Of a stretch of 64,000 nucleotides of DNA, positions 10,638 to 21,082 are shown piece after piece. The stretch is from NCBI GenBank assembly GCA_024180945.1, contig JAKSGN010000034.1:124001-188000 (forward strand). The letters run 5' to 3'. How positions within the stretch are numbered: the first letter of the stretch is position 1; each line of letters opens with the position of its first letter. The stretch is from Macrophomina tecta (taxonomy: Eukaryota; Ascomycota; Dothideomycetes; Botryosphaeriales; Botryosphaeriaceae). The position numbers and the translations under genes are program-made. The notes below the pieces were generated by a model. It was not told the DNA's origin and searched no databases. It saw only the letters and a list, made by a program, of their open reading frames with translations.

Positions 10638-11360
10638 TTCAAAGACCGTCCCACCCGCCGATGGCAGCTATGTGGCATGCGGCCCGCTCCACTGTCCGCT
10701 AGGCCCGTTTGAGCCGAAATGAGGTTGTGAGGCTTGGCCTGTTCTCTACCTATTCTGTATACCTCTACGTACATGTCTCTTGTCGCTATAGTCTTACCGC
10801 AACGCCAATTATCTCCATGAACTATTCCGTCTTCCTCCAGTGTCAAGCTTCATGCTATGAGTCTAATATCGCTCGATATTGCCGTGATGGCTGTGCTCCG
10901 TTGGCTCAGCAGCTTCCTCAGATCTGCCGCCCATTGACTCCTACTCTTCTCATCCGGCGTACGGAAGGTGAACCTTAGTTCGTTGAATCTACTAGGCGTA
11001 TACAGCACGTGGCTGACTGTCTGCAGTCCTTGCCCGCATTAACATGCGCCGGATGTTACGCTTGGCACTTTCCTCTTTTGGAGGAAGTGCAGTAGACCAA
11101 TCTTGCCGGTTCTCATGTGCGTAATTAGCGAGCTCGGTGCCCTTGGTGCGCCGCGGTAGAGCTCTAGTGTCTTTCCTGTTGGTTCAGGTTCTACCTTAAA
11201 TAGTTGATGTTCTCGTGCATTCTCTCGCCAGAATTTCTTCCACTCTTCCTTCAGTCGTCTGGGATCAGTGCCAAGACTTCTGATCCATGAGTGGGTGGTG
11301 AGGGTCCCACGTGCTTCTGGAATTCGACTTCTGGCTCGTTGAGACGGTTGCAATGCCTTT
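10592..11360 (-). mobile_element. LINE family 1, copy A: 5'-truncated 3' end
   Basis: On the minus strand the frame at 11353-11039 reads as the C-terminal part of a Tad-like ORF2 (LYRGAPRAPSSLITHMRTG ... KRKVPSVTSGAC), continuing in broken frames into a sequence close to copies B and C (QTVSHVLYT.SRFNELR.TFRTPDEK). The element ends in a 3' tail of trinucleotide repeats, read as (GAT)n on the plus strand at 10593-10635. It is truncated at the 5' side and inactive. The 5' boundary is approximate and no target-site duplication was found. Confidence 0.75.
10593..10635. repeat. (GAT)n microsatellite, LINE 3' tail
   Basis: About fourteen GAT units, directly abutting the conserved GAATTC that ends the family 1 LINE copies. 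Read on the LINE strand it is a (CAT)n tail. Confidence 0.9.
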
Positions 11361-11766
11361 CTTACCGCTCCATGCTTCCCTTCGAACGTTATAGGCTTCC
11401 CCGAATCCGCTCGTGTCCTCTGCTAAGGGAGTGTTATACTAGACTAGCACTAGGGCCACCACGGTCACGAATTTCCATGCGCTCATTCATTTCTCCGTTG
11501 CTCTATTTCCCCTGCTTATGCTCCTCCATCTTCTTTTCTTCTTATTTAGTGATGGAATAAAAGCAGTCTGTCTGTCACACCATCTCTGCTTAGTTAGCTC
11601 GATGTATATAATCTCGCCCGCTCGATATTTCGATCAGCAGAGCTTCTTCCCATTTTTGTAGCAACTTCCTTTCTGTGGGTGATACCGTGGAGGGAACTAA
11701 GAACCTAACTGCCAAGGATCACGAAAAGAACAGAGCTGCCCGCGAAATCGTATAAGCAACCCAGCA

Positions 11767-13060
11767 ATGTCAGCGGACGAGGATGATAGGGGCTGATACG
11801 CGATTATTGGCGCGTCGCATCGCGCTACGCGTCGAGATGCCCAACAAACAGACTATCGCGCCCTCCACACCGGCATACCAACGAGGCAGCGTAAGAGTCA
11901 TGCAAATACCGCATCTGACCTACCGAGAAAATCGAGCGAATCGACCTTAGACTGCGTGATTGGTTTGCTCAATATCATTGTCGCGCAGAATAACCAGCTT
12001 ACCGGGTGGAATGAAGCACTTGCGGAACAAGTGGCCAGCAGCGAACATGAAATCATGCGGGTGCGCAGCGCGCTAGAGATGTCCGCAGAAACGCAGGTCA
12101 AGATGGAAGAGCGCAGGGGAACGATGGAGATACAGATGGCAGTGCTCCTCGAGACACCTGACCTCGCAGTTGTAGATCAACGCGAGTTACGCAAGCGCCA
12201 TTAAGAACATGCCCGCCACGACCCCAACATCCGCGAACATCAGTCCAACGTCGATACCAGCCATGACGGTGTGAGCCGCGATCACGACACGCCACTGCCA
12301 CTTTCGCCGTCGCCAGCGATCGAGCTCGATCTGTTCTAGACCAACATTGACACTACAAAGCTGGGAGACATACGCGCGCGCTTTCAGAGGGCACTCGAAA
12401 CCCAGGAAGCGACCAAGAGCATCAGGTCCTGTAGCTTTAAGAGGTATGCGAGCGACATGGCGAAGGTGCGACCCTTCTTTCGCTTTAAGGATGATGAGGA
12501 AACCGTAAGATCAAACAGCGGCCAGCTTGAGACAGCATTCAGAGGCACAGGGATGAGAGGCCAACAGTGGTACCCGGCGAAGGTAGACTTTGTGAATAAG
12601 ACGCTGGTATTCAACGACGAGCGTACGGCTCTGCGAGCGGATATCTGTGGAATGATAAGCAAGGAAACCAGGTAGAGATCGTGCATGCGCGCTGGCTGAG
12701 CAAGTCGAGCAACCGGCTGTACGTATCAGTGGTGATTTACCTGACGAAGAAAAGACGATGCGGACGCGCTCCTGGTGGGCAGAGTGATGGACATCGCCAG
12801 AGAAGCGGCGTACACCGACGCGCTGGAGCATCAACCTCGACCCCGACGCTGCTTCCGATGCGAGAGCTACGACCACCAGCAAGTTCGATGCACAGGCGAA
12901 AAGACGTATATAAAGTGCGAGGACCATAGGCGTAAGGCGATATTAAGGCTGCTACTCGCAAATAACCGTGTTGGCCTAGGCTACAGGGCTTTTTCCAAGA
13001 TATTAACAATAGAATGGGAAGACTTAGCCTGGCTAGCACCTCCGCAGAGTTAACACACAA
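11767..13060 (+). mobile_element. LINE family 2, copy 1: degraded ORF1 region
   Basis: Homologous to 41774-43050. Shared landmarks in order: MSADEDD-type start, GLLNIIVAQNNQLT, EALAEQVAS, TQVKMEER, a gag-like stretch (DDEETVRSNSGQLETAFRG, DFVNKTLVFNDERTALRAD, ARWLSKSS) and a zinc knuckle C-F-R-C-E-S-Y-D-H-...-C. Several stops and frameshifts break it. The order coiled coil then gag-like domain then CCHC is that of a Tad-like LINE ORF1. No reverse transcriptase is recognisable downstream; the sequence grades into the copia remnant. Confidence 0.7.
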
Positions 13061-13349
13061 CAGAGGAGACTTTACACCCGCCACGCCCTAGAGATTGCTA
13101 GCCTATGCAAAACCGCAGCCAGACAGATCGGACTTAAAATGAGAAATATAAAGGTAGATACTCCCACATACCCTGCCCGAATGTCCAGTACTACAAAAGC
13201 GAAGATATATAAAAACAAAGGACCCAAAATAGTCTACTGGTGCTACTTAGGGGGAGGCCTCTAAGTGACGTCAATATACCGCTAAGAGCGATGTGTCAGA
13301 GACCATAAACTTAACTTTTCTCCATCTCCGTATTAATAGAAAATAAACG

Positions 13350-13493
13350 TGTTGGAACAATCACGTGTATTTAGCTTTCGCCAAGTATAGTCTATTCAGG
13401 AGAGGATAAAAGGCCACTCCCCGGCCTCCCTCCTCGAAGACTATGCTAATCTACTCCTTCATTACTGAACACGTCGTCAAATCACTAGTTCCA
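13350..13493 (+). repeat. Copia-type 5' LTR
   Basis: Begins TGTTGGAACA and ends AGTTCCA, giving the inverted TGTTGGAAC/GTTCCA ends of an LTR, with an internal GATAAAAGG TATA-like box. It is followed immediately by a primer-binding-like sequence and a gag remnant. Confidence 0.6.
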
Positions 13494-13514
13494 TTAGTTA
13501 TAAGCCCGGATGCG
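13494..13514 (+). promoter_or_regulatory. Primer-binding site, half-tRNA (initiator Met) type
   Basis: TTAGTTATAAGCCCGG directly follows the LTR. It resembles the complement of the initiator-Met tRNA anticodon stem-loop (GTTATGAGCCC), used as a half-tRNA primer by fungal copia elements, with one G-to-A change. Confidence 0.5.
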
Positions 13515-13829
13515 TCTTTCATGCCTTTCGCAGTCTAAGCTATCCTCCTTAGCACCTCATTGTGCTGTCCCGAGCGTTCCGTAGCATCCGGAACCTCTCC
13601 TTCCTGGCAATCATCTACTATACGTTTCCTATAATGGGGAGCGCCCTTACTGCCTCCTACAACACATTTTCTCCCTGTGAAGAACTATATAGTCTTCCTT
13701 AGCGCAATATACATATTGCCTACGTTGGCATCAAACCTGTGCCTGTACTAGTATAACAGCGCAACGCAGATAATAAAACGCCACACCATATCGTCTTCTA
13801 AGCCCATTATAGTCCTAAGGTCAGCTAAT

Positions 13830-14400
13830 AACTAGGATGAATGGTTTTTCGTCATTCAGTTAAGGGCTAAGAATTATGATGTATTTAAATACATCGATCC
13901 ATCGAAGCCTGAGAAACTTGCTTAACTAACCGAACCTGCCGAGGTTGAGGAGCCTCCAGCCTCTAATCTAAACTTCCAACGAGCCTGGAAGCGCTATAAA
14001 ATACAAATTAGGGCGTAAGAGAGAAGCCTAACTAAGTACGAGAAGCTTAAGAAGGAGATTAATAATCTTTCCACGATTATTAAGGACTTAGTGAGCACAC
14101 CACTACTGCCCGTTCTCTATTAGCTACGAGACAACTCTCATCCCTACTCTCAGCCAACAGCACTCAAGGCGCGGCTCCAGCTAATAAAGAAGACTTAGGA
14201 AGGACTCGTTATTAATTAGTTACGTCAGCTTAAGAAGCCTCCGAGCAGCCAAAAAATTAATAATTAGCTTACGCAGTAGAAGGAAACCCTCTTTAAGGCT
14301 GAAGAACTTAAGCTGCCTAATATCGCTAGTGATCGAGGCAAAGCCGCCTTTCTTAAAATGTTTTATATTAGCCGTTTAGTTTACTAAATGATATAATTCT
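13830..14400 (+). pseudogene. Degraded Ty1/copia gag fragment
   Basis: One frame reads as a copia gag N-terminus (AKNYDVFKYIDPSKPEKL..LTEPAEVEEP, FQRAWKRYKIQ, KYEKLKKEINN) but with many TAA/TAG codons, most explicable as C-to-T changes of CAA/CAG. This pattern resembles repeat-induced point mutation. The element is cut at about 14407 by the MULE left end; no pol region is present in the window. Confidence 0.65.
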
Positions 14401-14407
14401 ATTCGAC

Positions 14408-14488
14408 GAAAATACCAAATCCACCCTCATTCAGGCCGAAAACGCATAAACCACCCTATCGGACACAATCCACCTCTTGCAGGGGTAT
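14408..14488. repeat. MULE left terminal inverted repeat
   Basis: Reverse complement of 17775-17855 with roughly one mismatch over the outer 70 bases; similarity fades inward. Confidence 0.92.
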
Positions 14489-14727
14489 TTCGCAGGCAAA
14501 TGCTGGTCGGTTTTGTTTTCCGAAGGGGCCGGTGTAAAGGTTCGTTGTTACCTATCCCTATTGGGCGATTTATATATTAGCTTTGGTGTTGAGTTTTAAT
14601 GTAACTTACTCCTCACTGCCGTTGCCTCCTCCTCCTCCTCCTCCTCCTCCTCCTCCTTACGCCTCTCAGAGCCGTTCAAGCCTTCAGAGCCTTTTAAGCC
14701 TTCAAATTCGTTACCGCTTTTATCACA

Positions 14728-17598
14728 ATGTTGCCTGCAGTCGGTGTTGTATATGACTCCATCAAGGAGGCCGCAACAGCTATTAAACGAGCCTCCGGAG
14801 CCGCCGGCTCATCGTTTAAGCCGTCCCCTAATAATAACACCAATCGGTGGCGTGCGCGCTGCAAGGACGGTTGCGCCTTCTACATTAGTATACGCCGTCG
14901 GGCTGACGGCCTCTGCCATGTTGTTGAGGCGAAGGAGCATACGTGTAGCCCGCTGGCTAATACTAATAACTCCAAGCATGCGGTAAGCCGTGAGGTGTTG
15001 GCTACAGTACTTACTCCATATATGAAAGGCCGTCCTACTGCATCGACTGCGGAGGCTCGCAACTACCTCTTTACTCAGCGAGGCGTCATGCCAACGTATA
15101 AGCAAGCCCGGAGGGCCATGGAGGAGGTGCAGGGTGTATTATCACTAGATGAGCTAAGGAGCTTCCGTCTCATGGAGTCGTTCCTTGCTGAAGCCGAGTT
15201 TCCAGACGGTCGCACTCGTAACGCGTATATGAGCCTCAACACTATAAGCGGTATACACGGCCGCCAATTTAAGTCCTGTTTCTTAGCGCCTCTTGCGTGC
15301 ATGGAGGCGCTGCCGTTCACCATACCGGTAATCTTTCTGGACTCTACATGGCTCAAATGTCAGCATAGCTCGTTGCACCTCTTCATGGCCGTTGTCAAGG
15401 ACGCAAACAACGAAACCTCACCTATCGCTTAGGGGTTATACCCGGGCGAAGATGACGTTAGCTGGGCATCCTTTTACACCGACTTAGCCAGGGCAGCAAG
15501 GTTTAATGAAGCTACTAGTAAGTATCTAGGCACTAGGAATTCTCCGTTAGCTCTAATCAATTTACTAGTAAATCGTCGGGATTATACCAAATTTTCCGTT
15601 GTCTCTGATCGCAACGCTGCCCTGATTAAAGCCGTTAGAGACGTCCTCCACCTTCACCACTTCTACTATATTAATCATATGGCTCGTAACGTTCATAAGA
15701 AGTTTAGCGCGTTAGCTGCAAAGCACTTTCGACGGGCTGCCTATGCAGCGAAGGAGGCGGCCTTTTCTCATCATATGAGGAGCCTTCGAGAGGTGAATAG
15801 CGACGCCGAAACTTACGTATCAAATATAACTCTCAGTCACTGGGCAAGGTGTGCGCAGCCAGCAGGCCTCCGGCGCTACAACAATATGACGAATAATCCA
15901 GTGGAGTCGATGAATAAGCAGATTGATGATGCGCGTCATCAGCAGCCGCTCAAGGCACTAGAATGGATATATGACTTAGTACAGGCGTACTTCTTTAAGC
16001 GGCGTACGGCTGCACACCCTAACGCCTTTGGACTTACTACATACGCGGCGCGCAAGCTAGAGGAGCATACGGCTATTGCGCAGCAAATGAAAGCGACGCC
16101 CGCTGACGAGATTGACGGCTCCGGCAAGGTTATTGTGTCTCTAGATGAGGGAGAGGTTCACTATAAGGTGGCGTTAGCAGACAACCGCTGTAACTGCATG
16201 GATTGGCTGGACGAAGGACTCCCGTGTGAACACGCCTGCGCGCTGGCCTTGCGCATGAAGAGACGGCCTGAACACCTCTGGATTAGCAATATGTGGACGC
16301 TTGAGACGCAGAGAGAGGCGTACCGACTATCGTTAAAGCCGCTAGAGCTGGATTACTTAGTGGAGGGTGAACTCTTGCCACCAAATATTAGAAACCGCTC
16401 CGGACGTCAGCAAACGAAGCGTAAGGAAGCGCCAAAAGGACCTGCCAGGCCTGTTAGGACGTACCGCTGCTCAATTTGCGGCTTCAGCGGTCATGGCAAG
16501 CTGCGCTGCCGTCGGAATCCTGAGCCATTTGGGCCGTATATTGGTGGAGTAGGTGTTGATGAAGAAGCGGAGGCGGCCGTAATACAAGCAGAGATAGCAG
16601 AGAGGCCAGGCAGCAGCCAAAATAGGCCTAGCAGCATCCATAATAAGCCTAGCGGGGGGACCGATAAGACTGATAAGACACCTGGGCGAAAATATCAACC
16701 TCGTTGCGCACTTCCAAGCCTTAGCACCGTCAACGTACAATGCCATGAACCACCAAGCGACGGCTCCAGCTCACCCGGCGATGTAAGCCCTATTGAAATC
16801 AGCCCCGAAAGCGACTCTAGCGACTCTAGTAGCTCTAGCGATGACGTTGTGCCGCCGTCAGCACTTGCGGAAACCAACACCCACCGTACTCCTCTACCAA
16901 GAACGCCCCTGGAGGACGTTCTAAGCCGTACATGGACTTCACCGCCACCCGGCATACCTTCTACACCTATACTAGGCTACACAGGACCAATTGAATGGCC
17001 TGAGCTTGGCTCACCATCAGAAACAACATGGGGAGTAATGGCTAAGCGCGCCCGGGCTGTTCTTCAGAGCCTGGAGGCTGAGTTGAGTAAGGCGAAGGAG
17101 ACGCTCTTTGCCGCCCAGCTAGCTAATCCGCAGGCCAATAAAACGGTGTGGCGCAAGGAGAGTGATGTGCGCTTCCTCAAGTCAAGGATTGAAACGCAAA
17201 GACGCCGTATTACCAACTTTGAATGCGAGGCTGAATTACAGCCTTATGGAGACCGTCATCTAGAGGTTATAAGGCGTGGGAGAGTAGTGCAACACCGCGA
17301 TATGTACGAGCGACGGTGGCGGCCTCTTCTTAAATATCAAGACCAGCAGGGCCAAGAGTACGTTATTCAGCAGCAGCAGCAGCAGTGGGCCCGGTTACTC
17401 CTTCAATCGCCTTCTAATTCACCTCTCTCATCGGCACGTTCAATCGCGACTCCGTCGCCTCCGCCACTGCTACTTACAATGCCAATACGGCTTACTCGCA
17501 AGCGCCCGCTAGAGCTGCCTATTCAACTCTCGCCTCGCAAGCAACAACGTGTTGATAGCTACAACGAGGTTTATATGAGTAGGAAGCAATTGGGCTGA
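14728..17598 (+). pseudogene. MULE transposase with a single premature stop
   Basis: One continuous frame of 957 codons interrupted only by TAG at 15430-15432 (codon 235). Domains in order: N-terminal FAR1/WRKY-like zinc region (WRARCKDGCAFYI ... KEHTCS); DDE transposase with Asp205 (IFLDSTW), Asp294 (VVSDRNAAL) and Glu393 (NPVESMNK) all retained; SWIM zinc finger C488-x-C490...C500-x-H502; CCHC knuckle C581..C584..H589..C594; and a Ser/Pro-rich plus Gln-rich tail to residue 956. The stop falls between the first and second catalytic Asp. It could derive from CAG or TGG by one transition. A CCTCCT microsatellite lies just upstream (14622-14657). It is a recently inactivated element, or is read through. 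Confidence 0.88.
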
Positions 17599-17774
17599 AG
17601 GCAATAGAGGTAGGGGTTATATAATACGTGTTTAATGGAGTTACTGCTGTTCAACACCATGCCAAGTAATATGAGCGTGTTACTGCTGTTTAACACCACG
17701 CTAAGTAATTACCTAACATGCAGACCCCGGCGGCTTTCAAAGCGGTAAGGATTAGGCCAGGAACCCCCTGTGAA

Positions 17775-17855
17775 TATACCCTGCAGGAGGTGGATTGTGT
17801 CCGATAGGGTGGTTTATGCGTTTTCGGCCTGAATGAGGGTGGATTTGGTATTTTC
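17775..17855. repeat. MULE right terminal inverted repeat
   Basis: Reverse complement of the left repeat at 14408-14488; outermost bases are GGTATTTTC. Confidence 0.92.
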
Positions 17856-17903
17856 ATCTACATCAACTCCATGACAGGTTCGGGGCGTTTATTGACAAAG
17901 AGG

Positions 17904-18864
17904 TCATGTTCGGCCAGTAGATGTCGTGTTCCAGGTGCTTGTTCCAAAACGAGATCCGGTTAGAACGGTAGAGGTCGGGTTCGAGGTGTTTATTGTAAAA
18001 GATCGGGGTTGGACGGCAGAAGTCTGGTTTTGGGTGCTCATATTTTCAATGAGAGGTCTGGTTTGGGCGGTAGAGGTCAGGTTTGAAGTTGTTGTTGAAG
18101 AAGAGGTTGTGTTTGGTGATGACTTCTTGCATTTAATACCGTCCGGATGCTCGTGGTACTGGCAGATGTCCTCCTCCCAAAGCTTCCTGCCACCGCCGCC
18201 AGTCTTGGACTTTTTGAGAACATCGCGGAAAAACTCCATTGGAGCGTCCGGAGAGTTACAGTCGTCAGCCGGATTTTTGGTGTCAAACCAGTCGCCGTCC
18301 GATGAGACAACCCAGAAGTCCACGTAAAGTCGGCGAAGCGGTGATGAAGGAGGAAGCTCGCCGTATACGAAAGCCGAAAAGCAAATCGGAGCGTAGCCGA
18401 CGATTTTGTAAACCTCGACAATCTTATCCAATATGGCGTTCGTGAAGTTTGAGTCTTGAAGCATGTCTCCAAGGGCGTACAGATGGAACAGCGGTTCGTA
18501 TGCAGGTACTGAGACGGCTCCGTTCGCAGAGGTAGCGCGGACAGGCTTGTTCATCAGAGAAAGAACATTTGGCGAATACAGCCATCGGGCGTAAACCTCG
18601 AAAAGTCGAGGTTCGGTAGCTGGAAGCTCCACAACACCCGCCGATTCTTTCCAAGGCTCCTTGCAGGCGTTCTTGAAGAATTCGGAAGAGGCGCAAAGTA
18701 TATCTTTGTGGATGATGAACGGTTCCGACTCCGTACCCGCGAACACTTGAACGGTGGCCTTCAGGCTTGAAGAGAAGTTAGAGCCATCTTAGCAAGAAGG
18801 TTTTAGGAGAAGCCTTACCAGAGCCCTGGTGGAAGGAGCTTGTCGGTGTCAGAATCAGCGCCAT
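17904..18864 (-). CDS. BTB/POZ domain protein
   Basis: The frame from about 18787 to 17904 encodes a fungal BTB domain: VQVFAGTESEPFIIHKDILCASSEFFKNAC, then VVELPATEPRLFEVYARWLYS, then a helical segment (YEPLFHLYALGDMLQD). The tail is Thr/Ser/Asn-rich with repeated TSTxxT(R/N) blocks. BTB domains mediate dimerisation or cullin-3 contacts; no other domain is attached. The 5' end is unresolved: an ATG at 18864 joins the frame only through a 31-nt GT..AG gap (18818-18788), which is very short for an intron, while a 53-nt alternative does not restore the frame from that ATG. The 3' end stops 49 bases from the MULE, so the tail may have been altered by the insertion. Confidence 0.75.
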
Positions 18865-19282
18865 TGTCTCTGACAGAGATTGACCTAAAAGCTAAAAATC
18901 AGAAAACGGGAAACCGAAGAACGTGAGATCCATACTGCTCTTGCATTCTTGGTTCTTCTTAGGTTTTGTTGATTCTGTTAAGACACACGGGATAGATGTT
19001 GCGACTTAGGTCTCAATGAGTGAGCAGTGCGGCCCAAAATATCCAGTTTGGCCGAGGTATATCCGGTCCCCCTAGCAACAGTTAGTGGAGAAGGTGCGAA
19101 GGATGGTCTCTAAGAGATCTAGGCAGCGTAGAATATATACGCTGCAAGATGAGTAAGTAGCAGCAAAGTGCAAGCCAAGTGGTGGCAAACAACAAACGAA
19201 GAGGTGAATATTATGGAATTTGCCCAGTGGTCCGTTAGTATGAAACTTAGATTCCTTTCACGGGGCTGCTGTTAACTACGTG
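18865..19282. other. Intergenic, nothing recognised
   Basis: About 420 bases upstream of the BTB gene without a supported gene. Confidence 0.4.
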
Positions 19283-19400
19283 TTGATGATGATGATGATG
19301 ATTTATACACCCCGTCGGCCTCCACGGGCCATAGGGACAAGGAGAGCTATTCTACTTTAACAAACATTGGGATCCCGGTTTATTCGAGGCCCAGCACCAT
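19283..19400 (-). mobile_element. LINE family 2: 5'-truncated 3' end
   Basis: On the minus strand this reads AACCGGGATCCCAATGT..., CCTTGTCCCTATGGCC, GAGGCCGACGGGGTGTATAA and ends in (ATC)n. The same landmarks occur at 41572-41663 and 43310-43400. It is a short 3' fragment without coding sequence; the inner boundary is approximate. Confidence 0.75.
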
Positions 19401-19868
19401 GTACACAAAGAAACCATCTCCTCCTCCACCCCGAAGGCAAAAGCCGAGGTTGCTACCCGAAAATTATCTCATGTACTCGTCCATTTAAAAAAAAAAACTC
19501 CGACATCTAGTGGTATATAGCGCTCAAAAGACACAAAAAGCAGTCATGGGTATCGTATCGCGTTGCGGCAGATGCAAATGTCCACTGATAGCGCATCAAA
19601 AACACTATCTCGAATCCTCGTCTCGACGCCGTCCACCTCCTCCAACCGCCAATTAAACACGAGGGACCTGCCGTAAGTTCTTCCCCAGCCGTACAGAGGG
19701 CCTAAGATATATGCGCGGTTGGGCTCAACCCGAAACTGGATTCAGCATGGGTTTCATGCCTCTTTTTGTACTAGCACTCCCGTCTTCGCTCGCCTCATCA
19801 AAATTCTGCCGCTTCGGCTGCTGTTACCGCTCCTTCAGCCGCTTCCTCTTCTTTCGACTACAAGCTAA
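19401..19868. other. No gene; A-run and short low-complexity DNA
   Basis: Contains a run of about eleven A near 19487 and no supported gene. It may include the degraded 3' part of the adjoining MULE remnant. Confidence 0.35.
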
Positions 19869-20500
19869 CTAGTTAGTATCGAGGTTGTCCAGAAAGTATT
19901 CCCTGAAACCATGCAGAAAGTCGAGCCACGACTCTTTGGACTCGTTTCTGGCGAATCCCCACATCAATGGTAGGATCTCCTCGTTGGCGTCCAGTGTTGT
20001 AAGAACAAGGAGAACCAGGTTCTTATCTGACTTCATATGGGCACCATCAACACAGATAAACTGTCGGGAGTGCCAAAATGCATGAATACAAGCTCTTGGC
20101 GCCACATGGTACCATTGGAAGGTTCCATCATCACTCCTTGAGATGGCAGCGTTCGCCCCCGAAGTAGCGTAGTTTCCGTCGTTATCCAGATCCGTATCTG
20201 TATCAAGCCCGCCATCCGTAATTGCCTCAAGGAACGAAAAGATGGGCTGGAAGGACTTCGTCTTGTCCACGAGGTACTCTTTTCGATCTCCTTCTTTGCG
20301 CGCCACGCTTGTAGGTACGATATCTGATTTGAGTGCTGAAGTCTTTCAGCAGTCTGGATCTGGCGTGGCCTCGTTCGAAAGTCGCTCTTAACCATATCTC
20401 CGTGTCGGTGGGCAATGAGCTTTGCAGATCTTGATGCTCTCCAATCTGTTACGGCGCAGCCTTCACAGAACCTGGGACAGATGGGAGAAAGGAACAAGCG
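19869..20500 (-). pseudogene. Fragment of a second MULE transposase
   Basis: The minus-strand frame 20306-19869 contains FWHSRQFICVDGAHMKSDKNLVLL and LPLMWGFARNESKESWLDFLHGF, the region around the first catalytic Asp of MULE transposases (VDGAHMK). The N-terminal part continues upstream in another frame (CEGCAVTDWRASRSAKLIAHRHGD ... YLQAWRAKKE), so a frameshift lies near 20290. The frame ends shortly after the first Asp; the second Asp, the Glu and the SWIM domain are missing. It differs from the complete MULE at 14.4-17.9 kb, so this is another family. Confidence 0.75.
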
Positions 20501-20592
20501 GGGCGCAGACAAGCGCCGGGAAAGGTCCACCAGGAAAGACAGGGGTCACGTGACGCCCCACCAGTTCACCAGTTCATGGGGGCTTGGCAGAA
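20485..20592. repeat. ~110-bp segment shared with 36650-36775
   Basis: Both places read, in the same orientation, GGAACAAGCGGGGCGC..., a GAAAGG..CACCAG stretch, GTCACGTGA, CAGTTCA.C.GTTCA and GGCTTGGCA..TGAAC. In both, a transposase reading frame on the minus strand begins at the left side. It is probably the 5' terminal region of a DNA transposon (hAT-like). Confidence 0.6.
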
Positions 20593-21082
20593 TGAACTCC
20601 CGAACACCAGTTCCGGTGAATGCGAATGCGGGCAAGGACTGCAGACAGTCAGCCACGTGCTGTACACGTGTAGCAGATTCAACGAACTGAGGCTCACCTT
20701 CCGTACGCCGGATGAGAAGGGTAGGAGACGCTGGACAACGGATCTAAGGAAGCTGCTGAACCAGCGCAGCACCGCCATAGCAGCAGCAAAGTTCATGATG
20801 GCAACCAAGCTCCTCGGGCAATTTGGAGCGATATTATACTCACAGCATGAAGCTTGACACTGAAGGAAGACGGAATAGTGTGCGGAGATTGCCGGCGCTG
20901 CGGGAAAACCGTAGCGCCAAGAGACATGTACGTAGAGGTATGCAGAGTAGATAGAGAGCAGGCCGGACTCCGCCGTCTCAATTAGGCTCAAACGGGTCTA
21001 GCGGGCGCAGTGGAGCCGGCTGAGCGTCGCATAGCTGCCATCGGTGGCTGGGACGGTCTATGAATTCATCATCATCATCAAC
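20593..21082 (+). mobile_element. LINE family 1, copy B: 3' end
   Basis: Encodes SSGECECGQGLQTVSHVLYTC, FRTPDEKGRRRWTTDLRKLL and KFMMATKLLGQFGAILYSQHEA, the C-terminus of a Tad-like ORF2, followed by a 3' UTR with CATAGCTGCCATCGGTGGCTGGGACGG and a TCTATGAATTCATCATCATC tail. Reverse transcriptase is absent (5' truncation). It abuts the shared segment at 20485-20592. Confidence 0.8.

Larger units (their letters stand above)
14408..17855 (+). mobile_element. Mutator-like (MULE) DNA transposon with intact terminal inverted repeats
   Basis: A 3,448-bp element bounded by an inverted repeat of about 80 bp with very few mismatches: left 14408-14488, right 17775-17855, both ends reading GAAAATACCAAATCCACCCTC inward. 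It carries one transposase-type ORF on the plus strand. No clear 9-bp target duplication flanks it (left CTATTCGAC, right ATCTACATC), so the flanks may have been rearranged after insertion. The left side cuts the copia remnant; the right side abuts a BTB gene. Confidence 0.9.

Noticed and set aside
10541..10846. Serine-repeat protein
   Set aside because: The Ser run is the (GAT)n LINE tail read in another frame.
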